From NCBI GenBank assembly GCA_024138025.1, contig JAMXBD010000014.1, forward strand, positions 372,001 to 436,000: a stretch of DNA of 64,000 nt, given 5' to 3'. Source of the stretch: Combretum micranthum (lineage: Eukaryota > Streptophyta > Magnoliopsida > Myrtales > Combretaceae). Numbering within the stretch: position 1 is the first letter of the stretch; each line of letters starts with the position of its first letter. The notes under the pieces were generated by a model, which searched no databases, was not told where the DNA came from, and saw nothing but the letters and a program-made list of their open reading frames with translations. The position numbers and the translations under genes are program-made. Below, piece by piece: positions 13,688-25,929 of the stretch.

Positions 13688-14574
13688 TAAGGCTGTGCAA
13701 AAAAACTAATCGAACTTTGAACAGGATAGGACTAGACCAAATCAAACCAAAATTTTAGTTTGTTTTTTAAACAATTCGGTTCTCACAGTTCAGTGAAAAG
13801 CAAACAGTTCACGGTTTGGTTCGGTTCGATTTGGGACCCTGAATTAAACCAAACCGTTTTATATATTTTTAAAAAATTAAACATATTATTTTTACTCTTA
13901 ATTGTTTCATAAATTTTAAACAATTAATTGTTTTTAAAATTTGTGACTTACATATATATCATTCATGAGAATAAATATTAGATTTCTCATAATATATTTT
14001 AATTGTTATATTATCTACAAATAAGATAGATGTTAGATTCTAGTATTCTAACTCTTGCATATTTTTTTTCATTTGTCTTAATAATTAATCTACTTCTATT
14101 ATTTAGTTACTTATTGATTTATATAATTGGTAATATGGTAGTTAGAAGCATACAATGAATTATATTTTGTATCTTATATTGGGATAAAGTCTAGTATACC
14201 ATTAGAGTTAAAGATAATTCAAAAAAATGAGACTAGTTACAATTATAATTTTATAGTGGATGATATTCCTTCCTTCCTATAAGATTTATATGTTTATTTG
14301 GTAAATGATTAATTTAAAATATTGTTATTTATATTTGCATTAGTGATAAGAAATATGGAATGGAAGTTTTTCAAGAATATATCTTTTATTTAATGAAAAA
14401 AAAACGGTTTGAACTACAAACTGAACCATATCGAACCATTTTTTTTTTGTTAGAAAAAATTACGATCCAAACCATATGGCTAGGTTCAAATTTAAAAGAA
14501 AAACCGAATAGAAAAATATAGTATGGTTCAGTTTGAGGTGCAAACCAAATCGAACAGTGCCATGTACATCCCTA
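13688..14574. mobile_element. Non-autonomous hAT transposon
   Basis: The left end taaggctgtgca and the reversed right end tagggatgtaca form the typical plant hAT terminus. Subterminal regions are rich in 'ggttcggttcg' and 'aaccaaaccg' motifs. The flanks atgaatac (13,680-13,687) and gtgaatac (14,575-14,582) match at 7 of 8 positions. The 887-bp interior is AT-rich and has no reading frame. It sits inside the minisatellite. Confidence 0.75.
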
Positions 14575-14729
14575 GTGAATACAATACATGTATGGTGTAA
14601 TTAGAATTATAGTAAGGATTCAGCCCTATTATGGTGAAAATGGTAACTATGTGGTAAAATGAGCTTACAATGAGGAATTAAGTAGTATTATGGTCAAAGG
14701 AGCCATACAATAAGGAATTGAGTGCTATA

Positions 14730-16205
14730 TGTTAGTGATTGTGCCCTAGGATAATTACTGGATATTATCATATATATATTATATATATTGTTGATATAGA
14801 GGTATTTCTATTATATTGTTTATATGTTTACTTTATTATATGATCCATGAATAATTTAATTATTCTAAATGTTACTAGATGCTTATTATTGTGGGAATGA
14901 TAATGAACTAAATCTAGTATGAGTTTTTGTTTGATAGTCATGAGATGTATATTTATATGAGGATATAAATCAAACTCTTAAGCACATATTAGAAGACTAT
15001 GTACTAGATTGATCCTCTATGAGATCGCTGCAGAGATTAATGTCATAAGTGATTCTCATAATGACAATGCCAGTATATCCTTAGACCTGAAATTACCATA
15101 AGTTCCAACATGAGGAACATTATGATTCCACTCAATCAAATGATGTCTTTAACTTGATAAATATAAAAGATTAAGATTGAGCGTAATGTAATTCATGTAG
15201 AGAAAGTTAAGTGATTAAGATGGAATTTGTTCCTTTCACTATGAGAGAGATATATCTGTGCTCCTCAATAAGTGAAACTGAGAAATGCATGACCATACTC
15301 AAATGAATCGATATTGTGATCAATTTCATTTGTTTTATCTGTTCACTCAGAGATCGAGAAATGATAAAATTGAATGATATAAAGATGATACTATACAAGC
15401 CTTATGTTCAATCTAGATATCATGCGACAAAAGGATAATAACATGAGTTATGGATAGTAAAAATCGGATCGCTGATCTTCATTTAATTTAGGTAAACATA
15501 ATGTCTTGTTAGATACTGCTTATATTTCATTGGAAAAAAATGGTTTTAGGTCAATAGCCAACATTAAATGAACCTACGGGGTCACACATAGAAGAATGAA
15601 TAAAAAATGATCATGGACAAAAATTAAATAAGTCCAATGGGAATAATAAATTTATTTATTATTAATCTTAGTTTGTTAAGAATAATAAATAAATATAATT
15701 TGTTTAGAACAATAACTAGGAATTCTTATTTTAATAAATTGATTTATCCCAAATAAGATTAAGGGCACTAATGTCATTATTTATATTAACATTATTATTA
15801 ATAAGACATTAGAGATTTCTTTTAGGGTTAATGATATGTGTTGCCAATATTAAACCTACAGAGAAATTATGTAAACCCTAAAATAGAGAGGCACGAGAGT
15901 CGTGAATAAAATTTTCCCAATTAGATCTAGAAGTATTCTAGATAACATTACCGTGTAAAGGATCCTTTTAAAGGATTGTTCATTCATGTTGATATCATAG
16001 AGGGTATTGCGACTTCATGGTACCTACAGATCCAATCTGTCAATTGATTTCAAGCTTCAAGGTTAAGGTATAAATACGAATTATTTGGTGTTTTCTTTTT
16101 TTAATCTAATCAAAACACAAGGATACTAGATTAGAGTTTTCCTTTTGAATTCCGCTGCAAAAGATTTTATCTTTACAAATCCTAAAACCGTATGGAAATC
16201 CAATA
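14730..16205 (+). mobile_element. Solo LTR of a copia-like retrotransposon
   Basis: It begins TGTTAGTGATTGTGCCC and ends at ...ccaata, where the expected terminal CA has become TA. A perfect 5-bp direct repeat ctata flanks it (14,725-14,729 and 16,206-16,210). There is no coding sequence, no second LTR and no primer-binding site inside, so it is a solo LTR left by LTR-LTR recombination. Assignment to a copia-type family is from resemblance of the start and general layout only. Confidence 0.7.
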
Positions 16206-16539
16206 CTATATTAGTGAAAATAGAGGTTTATGGTGGACGTGGCTTAGTACAAGGAATTGAGTCATGTTACAAAAAATGAGCATTAAGATAGGAGTTCAAC
16301 ATTATTTTAATAAAGTTGTTTAGCGAAATTGGCATCGAGCGGAAAAATTGACACTTATTATGGTAGAGCCCTAGTTGAGGTGAAATTAGGAATAAAAAGA
16401 GGAAATTAGCCCCAGTATGTTTAAATAGCCCAAATAATGAGGAATTAAGTCTTGGACTTGATGTAGTGAGATGACTCATATAACAAGAAACCAAGCCCAT
16501 GTGTGGTATAGTAACCATTACATCAACAACGCCTTAATG

Positions 16540-17415
16540 TGATAAAATGCCCTCTTAAAAAATGAATCATCCCTTTGCTATGCTAAAATGACCCCACAAA
16601 TGAAGAATTCAACTCTTGGTGAAATGACTCATAGAACAGGGAAATGTCCTCTATTGTGGTGAAATGGCCCTACATCAAGGAATTATCCCCTAATGAGGTA
16701 AAACGGTCCCTACAAGGAGGATTTCCATCTTATTGAGGTGAAATGGCCCCTCTAATGAAGAAACAACACCATGGTGAAATGCCCCTTAGAAGGAGAAATC
16801 CTTGCCTATTGTAGTGAAAAGACCTCCAACGAGGAAGTTTTCCTCTAATATGGTGAAATTGCCCATGCAACAATGAATTCCTCCCTAATGTGGTGAAATA
16901 GCTCCTATAACGAACGATTCTCTCCTACCGTGGTGAAATGCCCTTTAGTACGAGAAATCTCCCTCGACCATGATGAAAAGCTTCATTAAATGAGGGATTT
17001 CCCTTAATGTGGAGAAAATGTCCATGCATCGGTGAATTGCCCCATATTGTGGTGAAAAGGCCTCTACAAAGAGAAATTCACCTCTATTGTGGTGAAAAGA
17101 ACCCTGTAACGAGATTCCTCCCTACTTTGATGAAAAGGCTCCTGAAACAAGGAATACCCTTATTTTGGTGAAAAGGCCCCCGTAATAAGAAATTCCCTTC
17201 TATTGTGATGAAATTATCGTAGTAACAAGGAATTCTTCTTACTTTGGTGAAATCACCACTAGAACAAGAAATTTCTCCCTAATGTAATAAAATAATCTTG
17301 GAATGAGGAATTCCCCCTTGATGTGGTAAAATAACTCTTGAAATGATAAATCTCCCCTACTATTGTGAAATACCACTTGGAATGAGAAAATGATTGTATT
17401 GTAGTGAAAAAATGT
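16540..17415. repeat. Regular 40-bp minisatellite block
   Basis: Successive 'gaaat/gaaaa' marks fall at 16,661, 16,701, 16,740, 16,776, 16,816, 16,856, 16,896, 16,936 and 16,976, a period of 40 with one short unit. About 22 units are present. Unit halves are 'tgtggtgaaatggcccc' and 'aacgaggaattcccc'. Units differ from each other by point changes but keep the length. Confidence 0.8.
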
Positions 17416-17645
17416 AGATTAAATTCTATATTACTATGACATATTAATTATATATATATATATCCTATATAGCATATAAGATATATATATAATATATATA
17501 CTCATATGATATGATATGTTATTTTATCATTTAAAATATTTGTACAAATACAAAGGCATCTTACATAACATATATTATATATCATATATAGCTTATATGA
17601 ACATATAGAAATTTTATTTATTACTATAGCATATAAAAAACATAC
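17416..17645. repeat. AT-rich tandem family, block 1
   Basis: The sequence is TA-rich, with recurring 'catatataaca' and 'attactatagcata' motifs related to the blocks at 19,191-19,620 and 21,516-22,480. It has no coding content. Confidence 0.5.
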
Positions 17646-18299
17646 TAGCAACGACGAACCCGCGTTGCGAGTGTAAAAATTAAATAAAAAAATGAACTTT
17701 TACAATAAACAATATAACTTAGGCTAATTTCATACAAAATCGATAGACGAAGGAAGAAACTAAAAGCAATGCATAAATTGTATAAAAATACATAAAAAAT
17801 CAAAGGATTAATGAAATAACACTCTAATACATTGTAAATATTAATGATGAAGTTTATAACACATTAATCCTAATTGCAATTATTTTGCTTCATCAAAGAT
17901 ATGGCCATATACCTACAAAACAAATGAGACATTAGTAAGGGAATTTATTTAATCAAATTATACATCTGTGTATATAATTAAATGATCTGATCGACGTACC
18001 CACGATGTGTGTGCAGAAATAAATAGAACTATAAAGTATACTCTACGATAAAAAAATTATTGAATAAAACTACTTTTTTCCATATAGGTTTAAAAGAGGA
18101 CAAAGAGTCATCAATAATAGAAAAATAACAAAATACTAATTTTTAAAACCATGTAATATACTTTCATCTATGGCAAAAAATAAATAAATAAATACTAACA
18201 ATCAAGTAATCCTCCCAAAGATCATTATTTAATTATAAAATTCTAAACATACTGATTAAAAATTTTATGAAAATTTTATATGAATATATAATTTCGAGA
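17646..18299. other. Sequence with two related 'cgacg-accc' motifs
   Basis: A short GC-richer motif (cgacgaacccgcgttgcg near 17,652) recurs in degraded form near 17,992 (cgacgtacccacgatgtg), each followed by similar AT-rich sequence. This suggests an old ~340-bp duplication. No gene is visible. Confidence 0.35.
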
Positions 18300-18951
18300 A
18301 AACTTTCTCATTATGAAAAATGTAAATTATATAGATAATAGATAATAGATTAAATAGTAATGATGATTCTTTTCTTTAGTCAATATTCTTAAAAGCAATG
18401 ATAAGTTTATTTCTTTGAATAAAATGATCAAATAATAATATTAAAGAGATTGATAAATTATCATATAAAACTATATGATAAAAATGTACGATGAATAAAA
18501 GGATTCTGACTCAAATTATATAGATAGATAGATAATAGACAATTGATAATAGATTAAATAGCAATGATGATTCTTTTCTTTATGTCAATGTTCTTAACTG
18601 CAATGATAAGTTTATTTCCTTAAATAAAACAGTCAAATAATAACATTAGAAAGATTGATAAATTACCACATAAAGTTATATGACAAAAGTGTACGAAGAA
18701 TAAAAGTGTTTTGTCTTAAATTATATAGAACGATAGATATAAATTAAATAGCAATGATGATCCTTTCTTTAGTCAATATTCTTAAATACAATGATGAGTT
18801 TATTTCCTTAAACAAAGTGATCGAATAATAAGATTAGAAATATTGATAAATTACCATATAAAACTATATGATAAAAATATATAATGAATGAAAGGGTTCT
18901 TACTTAAATTAGATAGATAGATAAATAGATATTAAATAGCAATTAAATTAT

Positions 18952-19006
<55 letters not shown>

Positions 19007-19190
19007 TAGACTAAATAGAAAAGATGATTCTTTTCTTTAGTCAATATACTTAAATGCAATGATAAGTTTCTTTTCTTAAATCAAATGATCAAATAATAAT
19101 ATTAGAGAGGTTGATAAGTTACCATATAAAACTATATGATAAAAATGTGCGACGAATGAAAGGGTTCTAGCTTAAATTATATAGATACAA
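18300..19190. repeat. About 200-bp tandem repeat, four copies
   Basis: Four copies can be aligned on 'gatgattcttttctttag' (or close variants) at 18,362, 18,566, 18,756 and 19,023, giving spacings of 204, 190 and 267. Each copy carries 'atgataagtttatttc' and 'ataaaactatatgataaaa'. GATA tracts lie at the unit junctions, and the largest spacing is explained by a GATA expansion. Confidence 0.75.
18953..19006. repeat. (GATA)n microsatellite
   Basis: There are about 13 units of tetranucleotide repeat at a junction of the ~200-bp tandem repeat. Shorter GATA tracts occupy the equivalent place in the other copies. Confidence 0.9.
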
Positions 19191-19620
19191 ATTTAATGTG
19201 TTACTATAACATAATATATATATATATATATCCATATACAAAATAACCTATATAAATGTACAAGTCCTATACAAATATAACCTATATAACATATAAAATA
19301 AAATCCTATACAAATTTTGTATATAAAGCTTTTACATATTACTATAGCCTATAATATATATTCTATATGGTATAAAACATATATGAAAATTTAGAAATCT
19401 TTTATATTATTATAACATAAAAATATACAAATTTTATAAGTTGCTATAACATACCTATTAAATACATGTAAGAACATATACAAATATGTCCTATATTACT
19501 ATAGCATCTAAATTACAGATAATACACAGCATATAAGACATAAAACATATAATTTTATGTTTTAAAATGAAATATATAATACACATGAACAATCATATCA
19601 TATATAACATATAAAATACA
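19191..19620. repeat. AT-rich tandem family, block 2
   Basis: It has recurring 'tatacaaatttt' and 'attactata' motifs within TA-rich sequence, the same family as the blocks at 17,416 and 21,516. Confidence 0.5.
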
Positions 19621-19850
19621 TTTATATGTCGTGAAATGATCCTTAGAATGAGAAACCTTCCTCTACTTTGGTGAAAAGGCCCATAGAACGAGGAATTAAC
19701 CCCTATAATGGTGAAATGCCCCCTGAAGCAAGGAATTAACTTCTTATGGAGGTGAAAAGGCCTATGGAATGAGGAAATCCTAATGTTGTGGTGAAATAGC
19801 TCATGCAACGAGGAAATCCCCCCTCTGTTGTAGTGAAATAGTCCAAAAAA
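19621..19850. repeat. 40-bp minisatellite, part 2
   Basis: Here the same unit returns (gtgaaatgatcctta, then aatgagaaaccttcc, and so on) after about 2.2 kb of AT-rich repeats. A minus-strand 96-residue frame across it is a low-complexity translation of the repeat. Confidence 0.75.
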
Positions 19851-20958
19851 TAAGGATTCGAGTTGTTTATTGAACCAAATCAAACCAAACTGTAAAATAC
19901 GGTTCTTTTATATTCTAATTCGATTTGCAGTCCAATTTAAGAAAAGTCTAAACAGTTATGGCTCAGTTTGAGGGGTCGAACCAAACCAAACCATTTGATC
20001 CGAAGTGAACCGCTTCACGTTAAAATAAATAAATAAATAATAGACATCTTATTTATTTATAACTCTTAAATATTAAATATTAGGGTCACATGTGACATTT
20101 CACTCTAATATCACATGTGAATATAATATGTTAGAATAGACTTGAAATAGAATCACAATTTTGAGTTATAATAACATTCTTGTGTTTAAATACATCTTTG
20201 AAAGGGAACTAATTAATATTTTAATTTGTAGATTTATTAGGAAAAATGCAATTTTATTCCAATTTATAAAATATAAATTACATTTTTAACCACACTAATA
20301 TTATTTATAAATATAAATGTTGTTATTATATATTTCGTATTATATATTTTACATAATACACCATTTAATATTTAATATATTTAATAACATTAAACAAGCA
20401 ATATTTTACTCATCCCAAAAGTTTTTCAGTATGTTTTCCTATTTTATTAATTTTAAATTCTTCTTAAAACTAATAGATATGCATCAAATTAAAATAAAGC
20501 GGTATAATTAAGTTTAGAACATGCACAATTATTTAATTAGCACAACGAAATTTTAAATATGTTATAAGGGAAGAATATTATAAATAAACATGGAATTAAA
20601 GTAAAAGCATGATGTTCTTTAGCTAGTGTTATAGATTTATTAAAAATATATGTTAATTTAAATTCGCATTGAAAAATATTTTCAAAACGGGATAATATGA
20701 ATATTTGAAATTATTAAATATACGACTTAATATAATAATAAGTAACTTTAATTTTTGTATAACATTCCTTCATCTAAACATCTTTTTCTTTTCTTGGGAA
20801 CTCAAATAACTATTAATATTTTTTGTTAAAACTAAATACTTTTAAAAGTGGTTTGAACCGAACCACATTTGAAGTAGTTCGATTCATCAAGGGTTTGAAT
20901 CAAGCTATTTTAGATGCAGTTCAACTTGCTTTGAACCACCGAGCCATTAACACCCTTA
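19851..20958. mobile_element. hAT-like element, ends partly decayed
   Basis: Both sides are rich in 'gaaccaaatcaaacc' and 'ggtttgaaccgaacc' motifs, as in the element at 13,688. Candidate ends are taagg at left and cctta at right, but no matching 8-bp flank is seen. The interior is AT-rich and non-coding. The minisatellite continues on both sides, so it is an insertion in the array. Confidence 0.5.
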
Positions 20959-21515
20959 ACGAGAACACTCTTCTTCGGTGAAAAACCCCTCAAAACAAGG
21001 AAATAACCTCTACATTAATGAAATGTCTCTTGAAACGAGGAATTAACCTCTACGATAGTGAAAAGGCTCTTGGGTCGAGGAAATCCCCTTTTTGTGGTGA
21101 AATGGTCCTTAGAACAGTGAATCTCCCCTTATTTTGATGAAAAGCCTCCTAGAAAGAGGACCTACATGAAATGCCCTTAGAATAAGGAATTAATTCCTAC
21201 GATGGTAAAAGGCCTCTAAAACGAAGAAATCCTCCCTATTATGGTGAAATGGTTTCTAAAACGGGGAATCTATCCTTACTGTGATGAAAAGACCCTTAAC
21301 ACAAGGAATTAATAGATGCAATGGTGAAATATCCCATAGAATGAGGCGTCAACCCACCCCTCCCTCTACTTTGGTGAATCCTACTATGGTGAAATGGTCC
21401 ATAAAACGAGGAATTCTCCCTTACAGTGGTAAAAATGGCTTTTAAAATGAGAAAATCACCCCTAATGCTGTGAAGTGGTCCCTGAAACAAGTGGTGAGAT
21501 AACCCTTGGAACATA
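20959..21515. repeat. 40-bp minisatellite, part 3
   Basis: Units of the 'ggtgaaaaggc ... aacgaggaattaacc' type continue with the same period of about 40 bp and some truncated units near 21,340-21,380. Confidence 0.75.
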
Positions 21516-22480
21516 AAAATTATCCTATACAAATTTGATATAGAATATTCTATATATTACTATATATATATATCTCATATAGCATATATAAGAACATATG
21601 CAAATTTTATATATTACTCTAACTTTAAAAATATTTATACATGATCTGTAACATATAAGAAGATTTACAAATTTTATATATTAATATAACAAATAAAAGA
21701 TATACACAGTAAAACAATTAAGATATATATATATATATATATGTATGATATGTGTATTTTATCTTATAAAATATGGTACATGGCATAGAAATACAAATAT
21801 ATCTCATATAACATATTATATATATATATATATATATATATCCTATATAACTTATAAGAACATTTAGGAACTTTATATTTTGCTATAACATATAACAAAT
21901 ATCTTATATAGCATATATAAAAATTTAGAAATTCTATATAATGCTCTAAATTAACCATATACATATTTAGTGTGTCACTATAACATTTTAAATATATATA
22001 TATATATATATACACACACATAACATATAACATATAAGATATATATACATATGATTTGTTCTTTTATTTTATATAATGAAATATATGATATACAAATACA
22101 ATTATATATTGTACACCATATAAAATATATATCCAATACAAATTATATGTATTGAACTTGTTATATTAATTTAATTGCATCTTACATAACATGTAGGAAC
22201 ATATACAAATTTTACATAATACTCAGACATGTAAAACATGAATACATACTATATATCTTATATGACACACAAATATTCTATATAGCATATATAGATATTT
22301 AGAAATTCTATATAATGCTCTAAATTAAGCACATGCATATTTAATACATTACTATAAAATTATATACATACACACATAACATATAGCATATAAGATATAT
22401 TATATATATTAGAAAGTATATAAAAATATATATACTATACAAGTTTCATTCATAAAATATTTTACATATTACTATAACTT
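21516..22480. repeat. AT-rich tandem family, block 3
   Basis: Degenerate repeats of 'acaaattttatatattac' followed by 'tataacatataag' occur with pure (TA)n tracts near 21,721-21,742, 21,818-21,842 and 21,990-22,012. It has no gene. Confidence 0.6.
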
Positions 22481-23220
22481 ATTGCCAAGACCACGATTGT
22501 TCATCACAAAATTCAGTAGTTCAAAAACAGTGAAATATTAATTAAAAAGACCCATACGGATAGAGATACTTGTGTTTTTATATGTCATTAGTGAAACATC
22601 TTGGATAAATAACCTAGATAATGAAAACCTCTAATATCTTTCTGCATTAGGTGGAGAAAGCTACTCTTCGAAGAATCTAGTTCCATCCTTATATTTCTTC
22701 TTTTTTAGAACCTATTTCTTTGCTGTAAAAGTACGTGTTGCATAGTTGGGTCAAGAGCAACACATGTCAAATGTTTAATTTTTCAGCATTATAGAAATAA
22801 CATAGTATAGTTGCAAACGACATCTTAATAGTCTCTTCTATAATTGACCATAGTAGATATACGACGAAGGAAAAGGGAAAAGTTAGATTATTAAGTTGTA
22901 TATTGGGGGTTCATAATGCACCAAGCACATAAGGGCTAAAATCTCCTCTACATGATTGACAAAATGCAAAAACAAATTCAGGATTGTCACCCTGCTTGAG
23001 GGTACTCTTACCTGTCTTGCAACACTTGAGATCTTAGTTGATATGAAAACACAAAGCAAATAACATAGAACAAAATGTTACAAAAGTGATTACAAAAGTA
23101 TTCTACTTGTGAAGCTTAGCTTGGAATTGAATCTTAGGTTTGTGATTACAAATGTAGCTCGATCGGATACTTACGATTGGATTAATGAGGTGAATTGTGT
23201 CCAGCTGAGGCCTTTAGAAT
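22481..23220. other. Unassigned flank of the gypsy element
   Basis: No gene is visible. The last 25 bases, ending just before the LTR border, duplicate a 23-base segment that lies inside the LTR (starting near 23,262), so the border has been rearranged or locally duplicated. Confidence 0.4.
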
Positions 23221-25906
23221 TGTCACACCCTCATAGGGTACCTTAATTGTAACAATACATCATGTGTCCAGCTGAGGCCTTTAGAAAGTTACATGAGTAT
23301 TGTACAGCTAGCATACCACGTGGCATGGACAGACATAACACGATCGAAGGTTGTTTAAAACAAGAAAGAAATTGTGTATATATAAGCCATATATAAAAAA
23401 TAACTTTACAAAGTCTAAAACTTAACATAAAAGCTCACAACTTTGCCATCATGCGCTTCTCTTAAGCATATATAATAAAGAAATAGAAAAGATAACACTA
23501 CCAAAACAACTTATACAATTACAACATTAACCCTAAGTCTCTATTATATAAACGAGGTCTTCCTTCAAAATCATGAATATATAATTCCACTTTCTATACT
23601 AACTCTCATACTTGGTCTTGGTCTTAGTCTTCTTGCTTATATTCTTGTAAACAACAATCTATAGGAACCTGACTATAACAAGCTCAGTGAATAATAGAAT
23701 CCCAATATAGTTCATTAAAATCAAACAAGGTTTTATTATCAATCATATGTTGTGCAACAATTAATCATATGAAACTAATATAGTTTAGATAACTAGAAAC
23801 CAAATCTTAGAGAATTACGCCATCTCTTGAAGGTTGAAGGAACCAACTTAAGTATATCACACCCAAGAGAGACTAAGAACTAAGATAGGAGAATTTTGAT
23901 TCATTTTTATATAGAAAATATAATAACTAAACTTGACCATAGAACTCAGAAATCCCATTAAGTATTAACATTTCATATCAACACCATAGGCGACGTCCTT
24001 CGTTGCCTGTTTAGTTCATTTAGAGATAAAAGAATAGTGCTTACTTTTAGAACCACATATCCATTTCTATTTACTAGAAAAACTTAAAGCTATCATAGAA
24101 CCGAAATGTTATTACATAGTGCGATTCCTATGCAAATGCAAGTTATGTATGCATGAAATATATGATTGTTTCATTTTAGGATCAAATAAAACTTAGACCA
24201 TGTTACTTCATGACCACATCAATTTCAAACAATCCTCTATTCATATTGTTCAATCAATACGAAGAAAATAATTATCACTTTATTATTAGAGTTTAACATT
24301 CATCAAGACATCACACAATATGCATTACTCCCAGTCCCCATACACATAACCAATTCTATTTATGCATTAAAACTAGTGCTAATATTTTACAAATATAAGC
24401 AATATGAGATGATTTCAGATACTCACCCTTGCATTTTGCCTTAATCATCGTAATAATTGATTAGGAAATCTGGGTCTTGATTTAAGGTGCCTATAAGATG
24501 GAAAGACTTATATTACTAAGGATTTAACATGAAAAGAAGAGTAAAAAAGGTTTTAAATCTAAAAAGGATATATACAAGATCAAAAGCCCATACACCCTTG
24601 GCCACGCCCATGCCAAGGGGTATGTCAAATAGATTAAAGAACAGGGGCCACCATACCCCTCACCACGCCTCATGTTAAGGACCGTATCCAAGTAAAGCTT
24701 GGACACAGGAGCTACCATGCCTCCTTTTTTTTTTTTAACTTAATCATGCCCTTTATCACAGCCTATATAGAGGGGCATATCTACCCAAATGTGCATACAG
24801 GGGCTACTACATCCTTTACCATGTGCCATGTTGGTGGTTGGGGGGTGAGCAGGGAGGGCAGCATGTTCGCCCAGATTGGCACTCAAAATGTGCCATGCCC
24901 TCCACCATGCCTTATGCCAAGCGTGTAGCGAAACAAACTTCCAAACTCTAAAATTTACACATTTTAACCATCTTCAAGGATCTTGTTATCATCAAATACA
25001 CTGTAACATCAACATATAAGACTCATATTCATCTTCATAATGCTCTGCACTAAGCTGTCCTCAACATTAACTCCAACAAATCACTTCTTTCCAACCAACA
25101 ATAGTCCATTAGATCAAAGATTTAAGACTTGGACTATCAATTTCTTTACTTAACTCTCACTTATTTAACTTCCACATCATCAACAACTTCATATCTAACA
25201 TTAACTAACATGAACTTTAAATAAAAGCATTCATATCTCAAGGTTAACAAGACAAAGAGAAGCAATAACTTACCTAAATTAACCTTGGCTTGTTGATGGA
25301 GCTTTAGCTTGAGTTTTTAGAGAGTTTAAGAGAAGAAAAACATAAAGAAAAATGTATGTGTATGTGTTTGTATACGTCTACTACAAGAAGAAGAATGAGC
25401 TAATTTTTGTTTCATAATTTTGATATTTATCTCTAATATATAGATAAGGAAATGTTGACTTTAGAGGCATATATTAAGAGTGATAGTGTGTATGCATATG
25501 CATGGTAATAAGAAAGGTAGATGGGCTTGTTTTAATGCACAAATTGGCTTCTAAACATCTTATGCATCAAAATCAACAATTACTTGAAATCAATACAAAG
25601 TTTGATAAATTTGGTTTATAAATTCTATTTATAAAGAATTCTTATAAAAATCTATATTGATATTCTTTATAAATTAAGAAAAGTTTTTGAAATTCAAGTT
25701 TCTAAAAGAAATTGAAAGCAAAATTAATTGATAAACAACTTGAAATAACTCGATTAAAATTTTAAGTTTCTATTCTTACCTTAACTATTTTACAAAAGCT
25801 ATTGTAATTGAATTTACTCAATATACCATTCATTCAAATTATACTAAAACTTCATTAATTTAAATCTATTCTTTAAACTTAATCTTAAAAAAACTTGGTG
25901 GTTACA
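23221..25906 (-). repeat. 3' LTR of the gypsy element
   Basis: The LTR is 2,686 bp and reads TGTAACCACC...GGGTGTGACA on the minus strand. It follows directly after a polypurine tract. It is uninterrupted, so it serves as the empty-site reference for the two insertions in the 5' LTR: the sites equivalent to those insertions lie near 23,580 and 24,931. It holds 'ccatgcc' GC-richer blocks at 24,580-24,930 and a short cttggt repeat at 23,611. Confidence 0.85.
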
Positions 25907-25919
25907 TTCTCCCCCTCTT
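25907..25919 (-). other. Polypurine tract of the gypsy element
   Basis: Minus strand aagagggggagaa lies immediately upstream of the LTR start TGTAAC. It is the plus-strand primer site for reverse transcription. Confidence 0.8.
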
Positions 25920-25929
25920 AAAAGAAGTT

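Larger units (their letters stand above)
13400..17415. repeat. Degenerate minisatellite domain, part 1 (interrupted)
   Basis: The repeat unit has the pattern 'gtggtgaaatggcc' followed by 'aacgaggaattcc'. Copies are loose at 13,400-13,687 and 14,575-14,729, and tight and regular at about 16,540-17,415. The array is interrupted by a hAT element (13,688-14,574) and a solo LTR (14,730-16,205). The array reads smoothly across both insertions when they are removed. Confidence 0.75.

Noticed and set aside
19593..19883. 96-residue His/Phe-rich frame with internal repeats (also a 78-residue one at 21,296-21,532)
   Set aside because: They are translations of the 40-bp minisatellite; the internal repeats reflect the DNA repeat, and no domain is seen.
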